From assembly GCF_950295315.1 (NCBI RefSeq), contig NC_080171.1, positions 97,888,445-97,952,444 on the forward strand: a stretch of 64,000 nt of DNA. The letters run 5' to 3'. The position numbers were made by a program, and so were the translations under genes. The first letter of the stretch is position 1, and each line of letters opens with the position of its first letter. Shown piece by piece: positions 53,337-64,000 of this stretch. Source of the stretch: Erinaceus europaeus (taxonomy: Eukaryota > Chordata > Mammalia > Eulipotyphla > Erinaceidae). The notes under the pieces were generated by a model, which did no database searches, was not told where the DNA came from, and saw only the letters and a list, made by a program, of their open reading frames with translations.

Positions 53337-53644
53337 AAGAAAATCAGGGGAGTCGGGCTGTAGTGCAGCGGGCTAAGCGCAGGTGGCGCAAAGCACAAGG
53401 ACCGGCATAAGGATCCCGGTTCGAACCCCGGCTCCCCATCTGCAGGGGAGTCGCTTCACAGGCTGTGAAGCAGGTCTGCAGGTGTCTGTCTTTCTCTCCT
53501 CCTCTCTGTCTTCCCCTTCCTCTCTCCATTTCTCTCTGTCCTATCCAACAACGACAACAACAATAATAACTACAACAATAAAAAAACAAGGGCAACAAAA
53601 GGGAATAAATAAATAAAATAAATATGAAAAAAAAAGAAAATCAG
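53337..53644 (+). mobile_element. SINE-A, plus strand, complete, with TSD
   Basis: TSD AAGAAAATCAG lies at 53337-53347 and 53634-53644. Head GGGAGTCGGGCTGTAGTGC, B box GGTTCGAACCCC, tail AATAAATAAATAAAATAAAT. It is almost identical to the copy at 31973 and probably among the youngest insertions. Confidence 0.95.
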
Positions 53645-53775
53645 AACTGGGGAGATGGCATAGTGGTGATGATTGAGGTTTGGAGGTCCATGGTTCAAGA
53701 CCCAGTACCACCATAAGCCAGAGCTGAGCAGTGGTCTGGTTAAAAACAAAAACAAACAAAAACAAAATTAAAAAC
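53645..53775 (+). mobile_element. SINE-C, plus strand
   Basis: GGGGAGATGGCATAGTGGTG, GGTTCAAGACCCAGTACC, CCAGAGCTGAGCAGTGG and an AAAAC-repeat tail. Confidence 0.85.
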
Positions 53776-53872
53776 ATTTTATTAAGATAACATTGGCTTA
53801 TAACTTCATGTAAGTTTTAGGGGTACTAGGATTATAGTTCAACATCTATTGGGGCCACCTTATCCTCACTTA
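53776..53872 (-). mobile_element. L1M 3' UTR trace, minus strand
   Basis: ATTAAGATAACATTGGCTTA, AGTTTTAGGGGTACTAGG and AGTTCAACATCTATTGGGG follow the antisense 3' UTR of old L1 copies. Confidence 0.5.
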
Positions 53873-54020
53873 ATTTAAAATTTTTTAAAATTTATTTCTT
53901 TGAGTGAGATGTAAAGATGGGGGGGAGAGGTCTTAGTTTAGCTCTGACTTGTTTTAGTGCTTGGGATTGAACCTGGCATCTCTAGGGCCTCAGTCATGCA
54001 CATTCTGTGCTCTGACTTAA
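53873..54020 (-). mobile_element. SINE-C, diverged, minus strand
   Basis: AAATTTATTTCTTTGAGTGA, TTTAGCTCTGACTTGTTTTA, GGGATTGAACCTGGCATC and CAGTCATGCACATTCTG. Confidence 0.7.
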
Positions 54021-54380
54021 TTTCCACCCATCTTTATGCCAGATCCTTTCCTGTCCCTGCCACCACAGACCCTGATGACAGACATCAGTGCTAAACATGC
54101 TGTCTTCTTCAGACCTGTGATCTTAGGTAAGTCTCCTTTCCCATCTGACCTGTTTTTTCTCACCTGCAAAGCAGAGGAGCAAAGCGAGGGTTTCCCTAGA
54201 GGGAAGCATGTGGAGCCGGGGACAGAAGTAAACACACCTGAGAGAGATGTATCTCCCAGGCTCATTCCCCTGCTCTCCTTTCCCTCGTGGTTTCAACTGT
54301 ATGCACCCCCCCCCAGTCCCCTACTTCCTCTGACTCCTTTCTGTTAGTGATGCTAAGGCTTTGTCCTCTTATAAGACTCA
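54021..54380. other. Unique sequence
   Basis: Includes GATGACAGACATCAGTGC and a C-run at 54308-54313. The two frames over this stretch are on opposite strands. MIR-like traces (TCTTAGGTAAGTCTCCTTTC, CCTGTTTTTTCTCACCTG) suggest an old plus-strand MIR at 54115-54175. Confidence 0.45.
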
Positions 54381-54399
54381 TTTTTTTTTCTTTTAAAAT

Positions 54400-56846
54400 T
54401 TCAGATAGATGAAACTTTCTCCTTTTCCACACCTGGAATGGAACTTGACGGAAACATGCTAGTGAAATAAGTCAGGAGAAGGACAAATATTGGTTGATCT
54501 CACTTATAGGTGGTACTTAAGAAGCAAAGAAAGAACAAGGGGGAAACAGCAAACTTGGACTGGGTGTGGTCTATTGCGGTAAGGCAAAGGCCTCAGGACT
54601 AGGGACAGGTGGGGGCAGAGAGAGGGCATTGGCTTCCCAGGACCTGATGTTGAAGAGAGATATGATGGTCACACTTGGGAGTGCTGTGTGGGCACCTGTC
54701 ACAGGGAGATAAGAAACTGTGCTCCGGGGTGAGGGGGGATGGGATGGGATACAGTCTTTTGGTGGTGGGAATGGTGTTTATGTACACTCCTATTAGTTTG
54801 TAGTCATATAAATAACTACTTAACTAATATGAGAGGGGAAAAATTGATTGTATGTCTCAAACTTTATAAAGCACAGACTGAGTCTTTTAAATACATAGGC
54901 TGAGTCTTTGATATGTTGAATCGCTTAAAAGCCTAGACCAGGGAGAACAGAAGCAACCGGTGGCACAACTGTATACAAATAATGTCAAAGGACATAAATT
55001 ATGGTGATGTTGTGTATGATACAGCAAATCCTAACAAAGAGATTTTTCAAAGTTAACCCAATTGCCAAATAATGTGATAATAGCAATAACTATATTGTCT
55101 TCTTAACCCTAAGACAGCAGGAACCTCCCTCTTCCTCTATAAAGCTTATGTTTGCCCCAGTTCTGGAACCTCTAGGATGGGACTCACTTTCCTGCATGCT
55201 TCTCTCAATTCACACCAAATGATATTGCATCTGCTGATGGCAACCTAATCAATGCAATGAGTACCACTTCAGCATGCTTCACTTCAGACTGTGTCCAGAG
55301 ATGTCAGGTGCGGAATGTCAACCCTCTACCCTCATTACTCGGGTGAGACCTTTCCTTTCATAGTATTCTTTAATTCCATTCCAGGTGGTTCATTTCCTAA
55401 CAAAATCCCAAAACCTAGATATAGACCAGGTCCCCTGAGATAGAGCATATGTTCACATGTATCCATAAACTAGGGCAAAATATATACTGGAAAGCAAAAG
55501 TACACAATAGTCTAGAGTGAGTCAGTATAAAGTTCCTAATGAAATAGTATCTAATTAGACTTAGATACCCTCCTTACCTACTTCCTATTACAGTTCTGTC
55601 ACACACTCCAAAGCTAATCTTATCAGAGCAAGAACTGCAAAAGCTGAATAAGGGCAAGAGACCTGCATACATTAATGATGACTCTTTAGTCACCATCAGG
55701 CCACCCCATCAGCTGGGGCCCTGTTTGGGGAGTCCTGTGATTCCCAAACAGACATGATGGGCCTAGACCTCGAATAAATCCTTCTCTTCATTGTTACCGG
55801 TCATCTCTATCAGGAACAACAAAATGGACCACTTTGTGGGGCCTTCCCATAGGACCCTGCCCTCAACTTGGATCAACAATGGTAGAGAATGTTCCATCCT
55901 CAGAAGGGAGGATGGACAACATACTCTATGCTACACCTGAGGAAGATGGGTCCTAATATTGGGGCAGCTTGGAATGTTGCTACTCATGACCACAGAATGT
56001 GAGCTCAGATCTACAGGGATGCAGAAGTCACATAGGTTCCTAAGCTGAATATGGGCCCCAGACCACATCAAATTGATGGGGTTTACACTTAACAATATTT
56101 ATGCCCCTTTCCCATATTAGGGAGCTACTCTCTTCCCTGATCCGGCTTTCTATTCCTTTTCCAGCCATGACATCATCTCCCCAGACAATAACTTGGATCC
56201 ATCTGCATATCAGATGTCAGGCTCAGGGAAAAAAAACAACCAGTATAGCCACAGGCCCTTTGGAATGTAACTAGAATATGCCTACTAGCTATCTACAAAA
56301 TGGAGGACCCCCCCCCCAACTCTTGATCTGTACTATTCCAGCCTTTAGGTCCATGATTGTTCAACAATTTGTTTGGCTTTATATATTAACTCTCTTTTCA
56401 GCCAACAGGTTCCAGATGCTAGCATGATGCTGACCAGACTTCTCTGGACAGACAACCCCACCAATATGTCCTGGAGCTCCACTTCCCCAGAGCCCTTCCT
56501 CACTAGGGAAAGTAGGCTGGGAGTATGGATCGACCTGTCAATGCCCATGTTCAGCGGGGAAGCAATTACAGAAGCCAGACCTTCCACCTTTTTTATCCAA
56601 AATGACCTTGGGTCCATACTCCCAGAGGGATAAAGAATAGGAAAGCTATCAGGGGAGGGGATGCGACACAGAGTTCTGGTGGTGGGAATTGTGTGGAGTT
56701 GTATCCCTCTTATCCTACGGTTTTTGTCAACGTTTCCTTTTTATAAATAAAAAAATAATAAAAAAAGAAACTGTGCTCATACATCAACAACTGTCCTGTG
56801 AGACATTATTTCCTCAATAAAATGACTTGAAAAAAATTCAGATAGA
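54400..56846 (+). mobile_element. L1 3' end, plus strand, itself split by L1u
   Basis: TSD TTCAGATAGA lies at 54400-54409 and 56837-56846. The left part (to 54710) holds the end of ORF2 (TGAAATAAGTCAGGAGAAGG) and the 3' UTR (GGGCACCTGTCACAGGGAG). The right part, 56779-56836, ends TTTCCTCAATAAAATGACTT. The L1u sits between them. Confidence 0.9.
54711..56778 (+). mobile_element. L1u, longest copy (about 2.04 kb), with perfect TSD
   Basis: The perfect 14-bp TSD AAGAAACTGTGCTC lies at 54711-54724 and 56765-56778. The element 54725-56764 starts CGGGGTGAGGGGGGATGGG and ends GTTTCCTTTTTATAAATAAA plus A-rich tail. It has no reverse transcriptase or other long frame. The frame 56373-56633 recurs in other copies but is phase-shifted part-way. 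The start resembles an L1 3' UTR G-rich tract. It may be a 5'-truncated L1 with a very long 3' UTR, or a separate non-autonomous element moved by L1. Confidence 0.93.
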
Positions 56847-57004
56847 GACAGAGAGAAGGAGAGATACCACAATACTTCTCCACTGTTGATGAAGCCCCTG
56901 GTACCATGGATGGCATTTCCATGTGATTCTGGGAGCTCAAATCTGGGTCCTCTCATGTGTTATAGTGCACTCTACCGGGTGAGCTTGCTCTCAGCCCCAT
57001 GGCT

Positions 57005-57214
57005 CTATTGCATTTTATTTATTTATTGGATAGAGACAGAGAGAAATCAATAGGGAAGGAGAGAGAGAGAGAAAGAGAGAGAAGGAGAGAGGCACCTGCT
57101 GCAGTACTTAACTGTTTGCAAAGATTCCCCTATGCAGATGAAGACCAGGAGTTTGAATCCATTTCCTTGTGCACTGTAGTGTGTGTACACTCAGCTGGTG
57201 CAGCACTGCTCTCC
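57005..57214 (-). mobile_element. SINE-B, minus strand
   Basis: TTTATTTATTGGATAGAGAC, a GA-rich body, CTGCTGCAGTACTTAACTG, GAGTTTGAATCCATTTCC and a head to GCAGCACTGCTCTCCC. Confidence 0.85.
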
Positions 57215-57292
57215 CGTGAGTTTTTTTTTCCCCCTAAAACTGAAGTCATCAGATTGATATGCTGCCCTAATAACTGTAGAAGAGACCTCATT

Positions 57293-57339
<47 letters not shown>

Positions 57340-58635
57340 TGTGTGTGTGTGTGTGTAGGGGGCTGGCCCTTTGACCCCCGTCCTCCAACCCCCAGCTCTG
57401 CTTCTGGGCTCCTTCAGGGAATGTGGGAAGATCTAAGGACACATCACAAAAACAAACAACAACAACAACAACAAACCCGCGTAGCACAGGGCCTGGCAAA
57501 AGGTAGGCCCACAATCTGGGATGAGGGATGGTTCCACAGCTGTGATCTAGGCCCAGGAAGACCCCTGGCTGCTGGTGGAGGTGCCATTCCTGTTGAGGGG
57601 GGCGGGCCCTGTAATTCCACACTGTGGTTTTTCTGGCTGGCACACCTAACCCTAACTCTAATCAGTCAGATCTGCCAAGGAATCTGGGTGTTCTGGACTT
57701 CTGTCCCCTTTCTTTGTGGGGACATGGCCTCTGGGGAGGGTGTGTGTGTGTGTGTGTATTTGGGGAAAAAAATGGGGGCAACTGGTCTCAGTCCTTCCCT
57801 ATGTGGCTTGAATATACCCTGTCCTTTCCTGACTTTGCCATGTGCTCAGTTAGTCACAATAACCCTCAATCACTTGATTTCCCCCAGATGGGACATAGAC
57901 AGTCATGAAGCATGTCTAATACTCAGAAGCCCAATGGGTCTCTTGCCTGGAAGGAGGTATATTAGGCAGGACCAGAGCAGAATTAGTTCCTCAGGCCAGG
58001 TGAGCCCTGGCTTCACCAGAGACTCAACTGGAAGAGAACTCCAATTCAAGGTAATTTCCCTTTTCCCCACCTTGAAATTCCTATTGATTTTCTCCCTAAA
58101 TAGAAATTCCTATTGATTCTTTGTCTGTTCAGATTAGTGTTCTCAATAGTGGCTTTCAAAGCATAATATCTTCCCTCTTTCACCCAGGCCCCAATAACTC
58201 TCCCCAAGGCGACCCTACCGCCACCTGCTTGTCTGAGCCCCATAGCTCCCCAGCTGGGGCAGGAAGAGGGCCTGGGTGTGCGAGAGGGGGGCTCTGGCCT
58301 CCCTCTGCTAGCCCATCCTCCACCCTGTGCTCTGATGAAGATGAGGAGGGAGGTGATGATAGAGTCGTCAGTGTACTTGGACCTGATCTACCTTGCTGGT
58401 CTGTTACTCTGCCTAGAAGCCACCAACTCAGTGTTCTGGGGGAGGTGAGAGCCACAGAGGTCTCTTGCTGTGAAGCTGCCTCATTCAGGCAGCCATGGGA
58501 GGAGGGCTCTGACCACCCCAGGCAACCTGGTCATTCTGTTTTTGGGGTTCTGATGGTCAGAGTTTTGGAAATTTGAGGAGCTGGTTAATGTTGTCTTGGT
58601 AGTTTGAAGTCAGTCACAGTGGTTATGGGGGGAGG
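57215..58635. other. Unique 1.4 kb with long (GT)n
   Basis: Apart from (GT)n at 57295-57356 and a shorter one at 57739-57758, no repeat is seen. The 273-residue plus-strand frame 57295-58116 begins inside the GT run (CVCV... translation), has no domain, and is interrupted in composition at each end. I reject it as a gene. The frame 58121-58576 likewise has no recognised domain. Confidence 0.5.
57295..57356. repeat. (GT)n microsatellite, 62 bp
   Basis: GT run with one TA interruption at about 57333. Confidence 0.96.
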
Positions 58636-58785
58636 ATTTTTTATTTTTTTTATTTATTTATTTTTTTAGCTAGAACACTGCTCAGCTCTGGCTTATGTTG
58701 GTGAGGGCAGGGATTGAACCTGGGACCTTGGAGCTCAGGCATGAGAGTCTCTTTGCATAACAATTTTGCTATCTATCCCCACCTG
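58636..58785 (-). mobile_element. SINE-C, minus strand
   Basis: TTTATTTATTTATTTTTTTA, AACACTGCTCAGCTCTGG, GGGATTGAACCTGGGACC and TTTGCATAACAATTTTGC. GAGGATTTTT flanks both sides. Confidence 0.88.
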
Positions 58786-59038
58786 AGGATTTTTTTTTTT
58801 TAAGGATAGAGAGAAATCAAAAGGGGAAGAGATAGGTCGATAAATAAATAAATAAATATAGATAATAGATGATAGACAGACAGATAGATAGATAGATAGA
58901 TAGATAGACAGACAGACATCTACAGCACTGTTTTACTGCTCATGAATCTTCCCCATGTAGATGGGGACCAGGGGATTGAACCTAGGTCCGTGCACTCTGT
59001 AATGCGTGTGCTGTACCAGGTGCTCCCTGCCCTGAGGA
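58786..59038 (-). mobile_element. SINE-B with tetranucleotide run, minus strand
   Basis: T-rich tail, AGGATAGAGAGAAATC, ATAA/GATA repeats, CTACAGCACTGTTTTACTG, GGGATTGAACCTAGGTCC and a head to GTGCTCCCTGCCC. CTGAGGATT is on both sides (58781 and 59031). Confidence 0.87.
58838..58918. repeat. (ATAA)n(GATA)n microsatellite
   Basis: Compound tetranucleotide repeat with GACA interruptions inside the SINE-B. Confidence 0.92.
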
Positions 59039-59044
59039 TTAAAA

Positions 59045-59312
59045 AAAATCCTCTTATTGAAAAGGTTAATGGATTATAGTGCAGTTGGAGAGATCTGGGT
59101 ATGATTCCTCATCTTCTTGTGATAGATATCTGCAAAATACACTTACCCCCAACTTAGATCCTTTCCACCATCATGCACCAGGACTTCATAGACCACCCCC
59201 AGACCCATCCTATTCCCCAGAGTCCTTTGCTTTGGTGCAGTATGCCACATGCAAACCAAGTTTTACCTTGTATTTCCCCATTCTGTCTTTATTTCTTAAG
59301 GTACTCTGAGAG
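59045..59312 (-). mobile_element. L1 3' end, minus strand
   Basis: TTATTGAAAAGGTTAATGGA (complement of the CAATAA end), AGATATCTGCAAAATACAC, CAGAGTCCTTTGCTTTGG, ACCAAGTTTTACCTTGTATT. 5'-truncated. Confidence 0.82.
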
Positions 59313-60484
59313 GATTTGTACCATGTAAAGTGGAAATGCTACAACTCAGGGCTTGTGCCCTAACTCCTTGTCCCTGTCCCCCCAGTTGTGGACAAGAACT
59401 AGCTGTTGATCACTTGCCAACACACCGTTGACCCATAAGCATTCTGCCGCCTGCCTCTTGTTTAGATCACTAGATTTTTCTGAACACAGAGGTCTCATTC
59501 ACATGTCTCTGCCTTTGCCCAGGGTATTCCTGATGACTAGAATATTTTCCCTATCCTTCCTTCTCAATAAAATCCATGATGACCCATGTCATTTTCTTTC
59601 CCCTTCCATCCCATCGCCATTCCCTGGGCATGTGATGCTTGACAATAGACAACAAAGCCCATAGATGGGTCTCTACCCTCTAGGAGTGTGGGGTGGGGGT
59701 AGAGGAGTGGAGAGGGACATGGCACTGACCTCAGAGGCTTGTGGGTCACTCAGGAGCTAGGAAGACTTGGAAAAGCTGCTGTGCTTCTGAAACCGCCCCT
59801 AGCTTCTCTGCACAAAGGATCCGTACAGTCCAGATGGTGGTGCCCCCTGCCCTCGGTGTGGGCCTGAAGTTAGCTGGTTGGATGCCCCTGACATTCCTAC
59901 AATGTTTTCTGCAGGCCCTGGGTCTGCCTATGAGGAATAAGAGGCACCGAGATGGATAGTACTCTGCCTGAGGCTACACAGTTAGCAAGTTGAAGGGCTA
60001 GAATTGGAGCCTGCCTGTGTACTATGCTCCAAGGGACCATTGGCCATGATGAAACTCCCCTTGCTCAGACAGACACCCCATTCTCTTCTGACTTTCCCAC
60101 CAGTCTGGGGCTTTCTCAAGCAGGTTTGATTCTCCTGTGACCCGTGTCCAGCCCAGGGTTGGGCATGGAGGTGGCAGGAGGATTCTGGGCTGTGACTTCT
60201 GAAGGACACACAGGGCCTGCAAGCCAGCACTCAGGTCAGCAGAGAGGAGGCAAGTGGGGAGCAGGGGTTGGGGGTGGGGAGAAGGGAGAAGGTGCTTGCA
60301 GTCTTTCTTCTCAACTCCCACCTCACCTGTTAATTCTGTCTGTGTTGTCTATGCCACATTCAGTAACACCTACTTGCCTCAATTTTCCTACCCGGTTTCC
60401 TTCCTGGGAACTGAAACCTGGGACAGACCTCAGCTTATACTAACTGCAGATAAAAGGAGAAGAAAAATGGTGGTTAAAAAAGGA
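59313..60484. other. Unique sequence with L2 and MIR traces
   Basis: About 59450-59570 (TCTCTGCCTTTGCCCAGGG) is L2-like on plus. About 59905-60030 (CTGAGGCTACACAGTTAGC, GGGCTAGAATTGGAGCCTG) is minus-strand MIR. No gene. Confidence 0.5.
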
Positions 60485-60785
60485 GAAAAGTCATGGAGGC
60501 AGGGAGATGACTCACCTGTGAGTATTTGACCAGATGTGAGGACCTGGATCCAAGTGCCAGGCCAACATGTGGAAACACCTGCATGGGAAAAGCTTCACAA
60601 AAAGTGTAGTAGTGTTTTGATGTCTTTCTACAGTCACCCTCTCTCATTCTCTATCTAATGTGTATGTGTGTATGTATATGTGTATGTATTCTACCTGGAG
60701 CAGAGGTATCTTGCACATAGGGAGCCCTAGTGATAACTGCCAGCAACAAATAAAACAACAAAACAATAACAATAAAAACTACATT
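60485..60785 (+). mobile_element. SINE-B-like with long tail, plus strand, diverged
   Basis: GGCAGGGAGATGACTCACC, GGACCTGGATCCAAGTGCC, GGGAAAAGCTTCACAAAAAG, CCCTAGTGATAACTGCCAGC and an AACAATAAC tail. A TGTA-rich simple repeat lies at 60659-60690. Confidence 0.7.
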
Positions 60786-60899
60786 AGTGGCTTAGTGTGT
60801 ATTTGCTGATTGACAGCTGTTAACTATGAATATCTTGCACAAGGGGACTACTGGATCCTCTGACTTTGGCATTGGCAGGTCCAAGGTCACATGGAAAGT
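60786..60899. other. Transition, possibly part of L1u
   Basis: TGTTAACTATGAATAT near 60819 is repeated near 61363, inside the L1u that follows. The 5' limit of that unit is therefore unclear here. Confidence 0.35.
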
Positions 60900-62345
60900 C
60901 ATTTCTACTGACACTCACTGGTTTAACAAATGTGAGACAGTCTAGGCTCATCAGACAAAGAAGGGATTACAAAAGCTGCAAAAAGGCAAGAGATTAACTC
61001 ATTTAATGATGGCCATTTTGGCTAATATCAGGTCACCCCATCACCTGGGGTCTTAGACAGGGAATCCTTTGATTCTCCCATGGATATTGTGGGCTTAGAC
61101 CTCTAACAGATCCCTCTTTTTACCACCACTGGTTAAACCCAGCAAGAATGTTATCATAAATGCTTTTGTGGGCCTCTCCAAGAACTTACTTTACCTTAGC
61201 AATGGTAAGGACTGCCCTGCTCTCTGAAGGGAGGCTGTGTCATCTTACTCTGCCGCTCAAGGAAGACTGGTCCTGAAATGTGTGCAACCTAGAATGTTCC
61301 CAGCTATGACCATGAACTGTGAGTTCAGTCTGATAGGGACTAAGAGGTCATACAGACTGTTAACTATGAATATATATGGGCCCTGAGTCAGATTGATGTA
61401 GTAAACATTTAATTGTATTTATATACTTTCTTTAAGTTTAAGAGCTACTCTCTGTCCCAGTCTGGCTTTATAGTTCTATTCTCAACTCTGACACCATCTT
61501 TCCAGAAAACAGTTCTAGTCTACCTCCAATTTAGCTATCATGCTCAAGTAAAGATTACTGGACCCTTAGGAATATACCTAAAATAGTCTTCCAAGCTTCT
61601 TTCCACTCTAATGTCCCTATTCTCATCTGCTTTACTCTTACTTTTTGCTTCCTATTTATTAAAAATTTTGTCTTGCTTTATATCTTACTGCCTTTCAGAT
61701 ACCAAGTTGCAGATGCTACTGTGACTTCTGACTTCCCTGGGCAGATGACTATAGCAGTGTGTCCTGGAACCTCACCTGTCCAGAGTTCTGTCTCACTAGG
61801 GAAAGATAGAAACAGGCTGGGGGTATGGATTGACCTGCCAACACTCATGTCCAGCAGAGAAACAATTATAGAAGCCAGAACTCCCACCTTCTGCACCCCC
61901 CAAAAATTTTTGACCCATACTCCCAGAGGGGTATATGCTAGAAGATGACCAGAGGGCTCTGAACCTCTGTTCCACCAGGACCCAAAATGTCTATCACCAG
62001 GACTCTCATTTTTATACCATCAATGAAAAAGAAGTGAATCTGGAAGCCAGAGGAAGCCAGGCACTGTTTCTCTTATCTGAGAGAGAAGAGGAAAAAAGGA
62101 AGGATGCTCAGAAGTAATTATAGGTTTAGGTGTGACTTAGAGAGAAAGTGAAGGCAGGAATGTAGAGAAATGGGCAAGTATATATAAGGTCATCCCATAT
62201 CTGTGATCTTGGGAGAACTATTGCAGTTTCCAGTGGAGGGGATGGGGACACAGAACTTTGGTGGTGGCAATGGTGTGGAACTAGACACCTAGTATCTTAT
62301 AATTTTGTAAATCAATATTAAATCACTAATAAAAATAAAGTGAAA
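60900..62345 (+). mobile_element. L1u (older 3' end), plus strand, about 1.4 kb
   Basis: ACAAAAGCTGCAAAAAGGC, GGTCACCCCATCACCTGGGG and AGCTACTCTCTGTCCCAGTC align with 55620-56160 (about 80 percent by eye). GAAACAGGCTGGGGGTATGG follows. The older end has CAGTTTCCAGTGGAGGGGAT and TATTAAATCACTAATAAAAA. More diverged than the 54.7-kb copy. Confidence 0.83.
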
Positions 62346-64000
62346 AACAAAAAGTCACTTCCTGGATGGGACATGGGGTCAAACCTGTCCCTGCATCTCC
62401 AGTGTCACATACCTTGAAGACTAAAGCTCAGGGTCCCTCAGACCCAAGTTCAAAACTGCATCCTGGGCCTCCACAGTGTGACTTGCATTGAAAGTTCCTC
62501 TTTGAGCCTCAAGGTCCACATCTTAAAAACAGGTGTTTTAGTGACATGTCCCTCTTTGAACTGTGGCAAGAGTCCAGTGAGACCTGGCTTGTAAACCGCA
62601 TCCTGAATACTGCACATTATAAGGACTCCTTACAATTCAATATGTGTGTGTGGTGGGGGGGGGGCTGTTGTTTTTGAAGATTTCTTTCTTTGGTAAGAGA
62701 GAGAAGACTGGAGATACCTACCCGGCTCACCCCCAGGGGCAGGGGCAGGCTGTGAAGGCAGGGTCACCAGGGCTACTCTGCCTTAGGGCAGAGTGTTTTA
62801 ATGACTGTGTTAGGGAGTTGACATTTATGGAGTGTTGAGAGAATTTTCCACACGTAGTCTCTTAGTATATATTCCAGCAACGCCAGGAGGCTGTTGCTAT
62901 TATTATCCATAGACACTAAGCCAAGGGGGATGTGGACGGGGGACAGGGTAGTTTCTCTCTCTGAGCCTCGCTCTTACCACTATGCTCCTCCTCCTTCAAA
63001 ACTGCTGCCTTTGTGTCCTCTGTGAAGCCCATTCTCCCTCGGAGACACAGACATTTCTGTGACACAGATCATCCGATTCTTTCCTGATTAGTCACTCACC
63101 ACAGCTAAATTCCCTCTCCCCATTGATCTCAGCTCCTCATGAAGGGTGCTCTTCCCCCCCTGCCCCCACCCCAGCAGCCACTCCCACGTCAAAGAGGGTG
63201 GACCTGGGCATCTCTGATAGTGGTCTGCAGGGTTCAGGGTGGCTCTGGGTGCCGTCTGGCTGAATGTGCTGTGCTTCAGCTGGATTTTGGAGGGCAGGCT
63301 GTGTGGGTGGTGGAGGCATGTGGGGGCCTAGTCATTGCGCTTGTTCTTGGCTTGCAGTGGACCAGTCTGGCAAAGGCAAAGGGAACACTCCCCCCTCCCC
63401 TCCAGTGGACATCCATCTTTTCAGCAAATGGTGATCTGGCACCTGCGGGGTGCCCAGCCTTGTACGGTGCTTTTATCTAAGGAAAGGCTGGCAATTCGGG
63501 CATGTGTTCAGAGACAGTATATATATATATATCTCCACTCACTCACTAAGCAAGCACCTGCAACTTCCCATGGAACTAAACAAAGCAATGAACCAGACAG
63601 ACAGACAGATCCCTGCTTTCATGGTGTTTCTCCCCCCAGTGGAGGAGACAGACAATAAGCAGTCACCTCAGCAGGGCTAACTGAGAAACTCCTGGGGCCA
63701 TGTGCCATGACTGGGCAGTCAGAGGTGGTTTTCTTGGGGAGATGTCCTTGGAGGAGTCTGCAATGTGAAGACTTGGGAGGACTCTCTAGAATGAGAGAAC
63801 AGCTGGCCCTGAGGAGGGAATGAGATTGCTGAGTCCAAGGAACTGATAGGGCAGAGGTGGGAGGGGGAGAGCCCCCATTTGTGGGGAAAAAAGTTGGAGT
63901 TCAGGTATGAAGGTTTGGAATTTGCATTCTGGAATTGAGCCAGAGAGCTGACGGGCTCATAAAGGCCCTGTGTTTGTGAAGACCCAGTCAGACTCAGGAC
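62346..64000. other. Unique right end with two MIR relics
   Basis: About 62440-62545 (CTCTTTGAGCCTCAAGGTC) is plus-strand MIR-like. The part 62815-62900 (GTTGACATTTATGGAGTG, TGTTGCTATTATTATCC) is minus-strand MIR. A C/G-rich tract lies near 63150-63175 and a TA run at 63520-63532. No recent insertion after 62345. Short frames at 63139-63480 and 63335-63658 overlap each other without a domain. Confidence 0.5.

Larger units (their letters stand above)
54381..56998 (-). mobile_element. SINE (B/E type), minus strand, host of the L1 nest
   Basis: The T-rich tail is at 54381-54409. The rest (CAGATAGAGACAGAGAGAAG, CACTGTTGATGAAGCCCC, head to CTCTCAGCCCC) is at 56837-56998. The two parts are separated by an inserted L1 of about 2.4 kb. 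Confidence 0.75.

Noticed and set aside
57295..58116. 273-residue plus-strand open frame, the longest in the window
   Set aside because: Begins in a GT microsatellite, has no domain, and codon composition follows the local DNA.

Overview
The window is mammalian nuclear DNA, most likely from a hedgehog (Erinaceidae, Eulipotyphla). The main evidence is dozens of copies of tRNA-headed SINEs whose head (GGGAGTCGGGC...GGTTCGAACCCCGGCTCCCC), CT-rich body and AATAAA-containing A-rich tail match what I remember of the hedgehog ERI SINEs. Species assignment is by recognition, not by a search. I find no credible protein-coding exon of a host gene, no rRNA and no functional tRNA gene. Nearly every longer open frame is a translation of a SINE, an L1 3' unit or a microsatellite. 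The window therefore looks intergenic or intronic.

Working names used in the entries: SINE-A has the AGTCGGGC head with A box TGTAGCGCAGC and B box GGTTCGAACC. SINE-B has a GGTGGTGCACCTGGTTGAG head and a body with CTGCAGCACTGCTTCACCACTTGTGAAGC seen in pieces on the minus strand. SINE-C is short, with head AGATAGCATAATGGTTATGC. SINE-D has head CAGTGATAAAGCTTTG. SINE-E has head AGCTCACCTGGATAG. Long-tail copies of A and B carry an extra 3' segment ending ...GATAACCCTGG. L1u is a noncoding, poly(A)-tailed unit of up to about 2 kb, present about 13 times and with two different 3' ends.

Layout. 0-11 kb: L1u copies on both strands, an L1 3' end, a repeat-poor stretch (1.6-4.6 kb), and at 8.5-10.1 kb a truncated endogenous retrovirus on the minus strand (LTR-like region, polypurine tract, C-terminal part of env). 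A 218-bp direct repeat flanks this ERV. 11-26 kb: dense SINEs, many nested, a SINE dimer sharing one target-site duplication (TSD), a 5'-inverted L1, an MER5A DNA transposon at 23.1 kb, and a possible conserved noncoding element at 20.0-20.4 kb. 26-40 kb: L2/MIR relics, a 1-kb L1 with the ORF2 C-terminus broken by one stop (27.7-28.7 kb), and repeat-poor islands rich in TAATTA-type motifs. 40-51 kb: two old L1M copies that served as landing pads for younger insertions, then L1u copies nested in one another (48.2-50.4 kb). 51-64 kb: more SINEs, a three-layer nest (SINE > L1 > L1u) at 54.4-57.0 kb with TSDs at each junction, and mostly unique sequence at the right end.

How the parts work together. 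The window is best read as a chronicle of insertion. Old MIR, L2, L1M and MER5A relics are interrupted by L1 and L1u copies. These are interrupted by SINE-B/C/D/E, and the cleanest and probably youngest layer is SINE-A. Many insertions have TSDs of 10-19 bp, as expected for L1-type target-primed reverse transcription, so L1 is the likely mobiliser of L1u and the SINEs.
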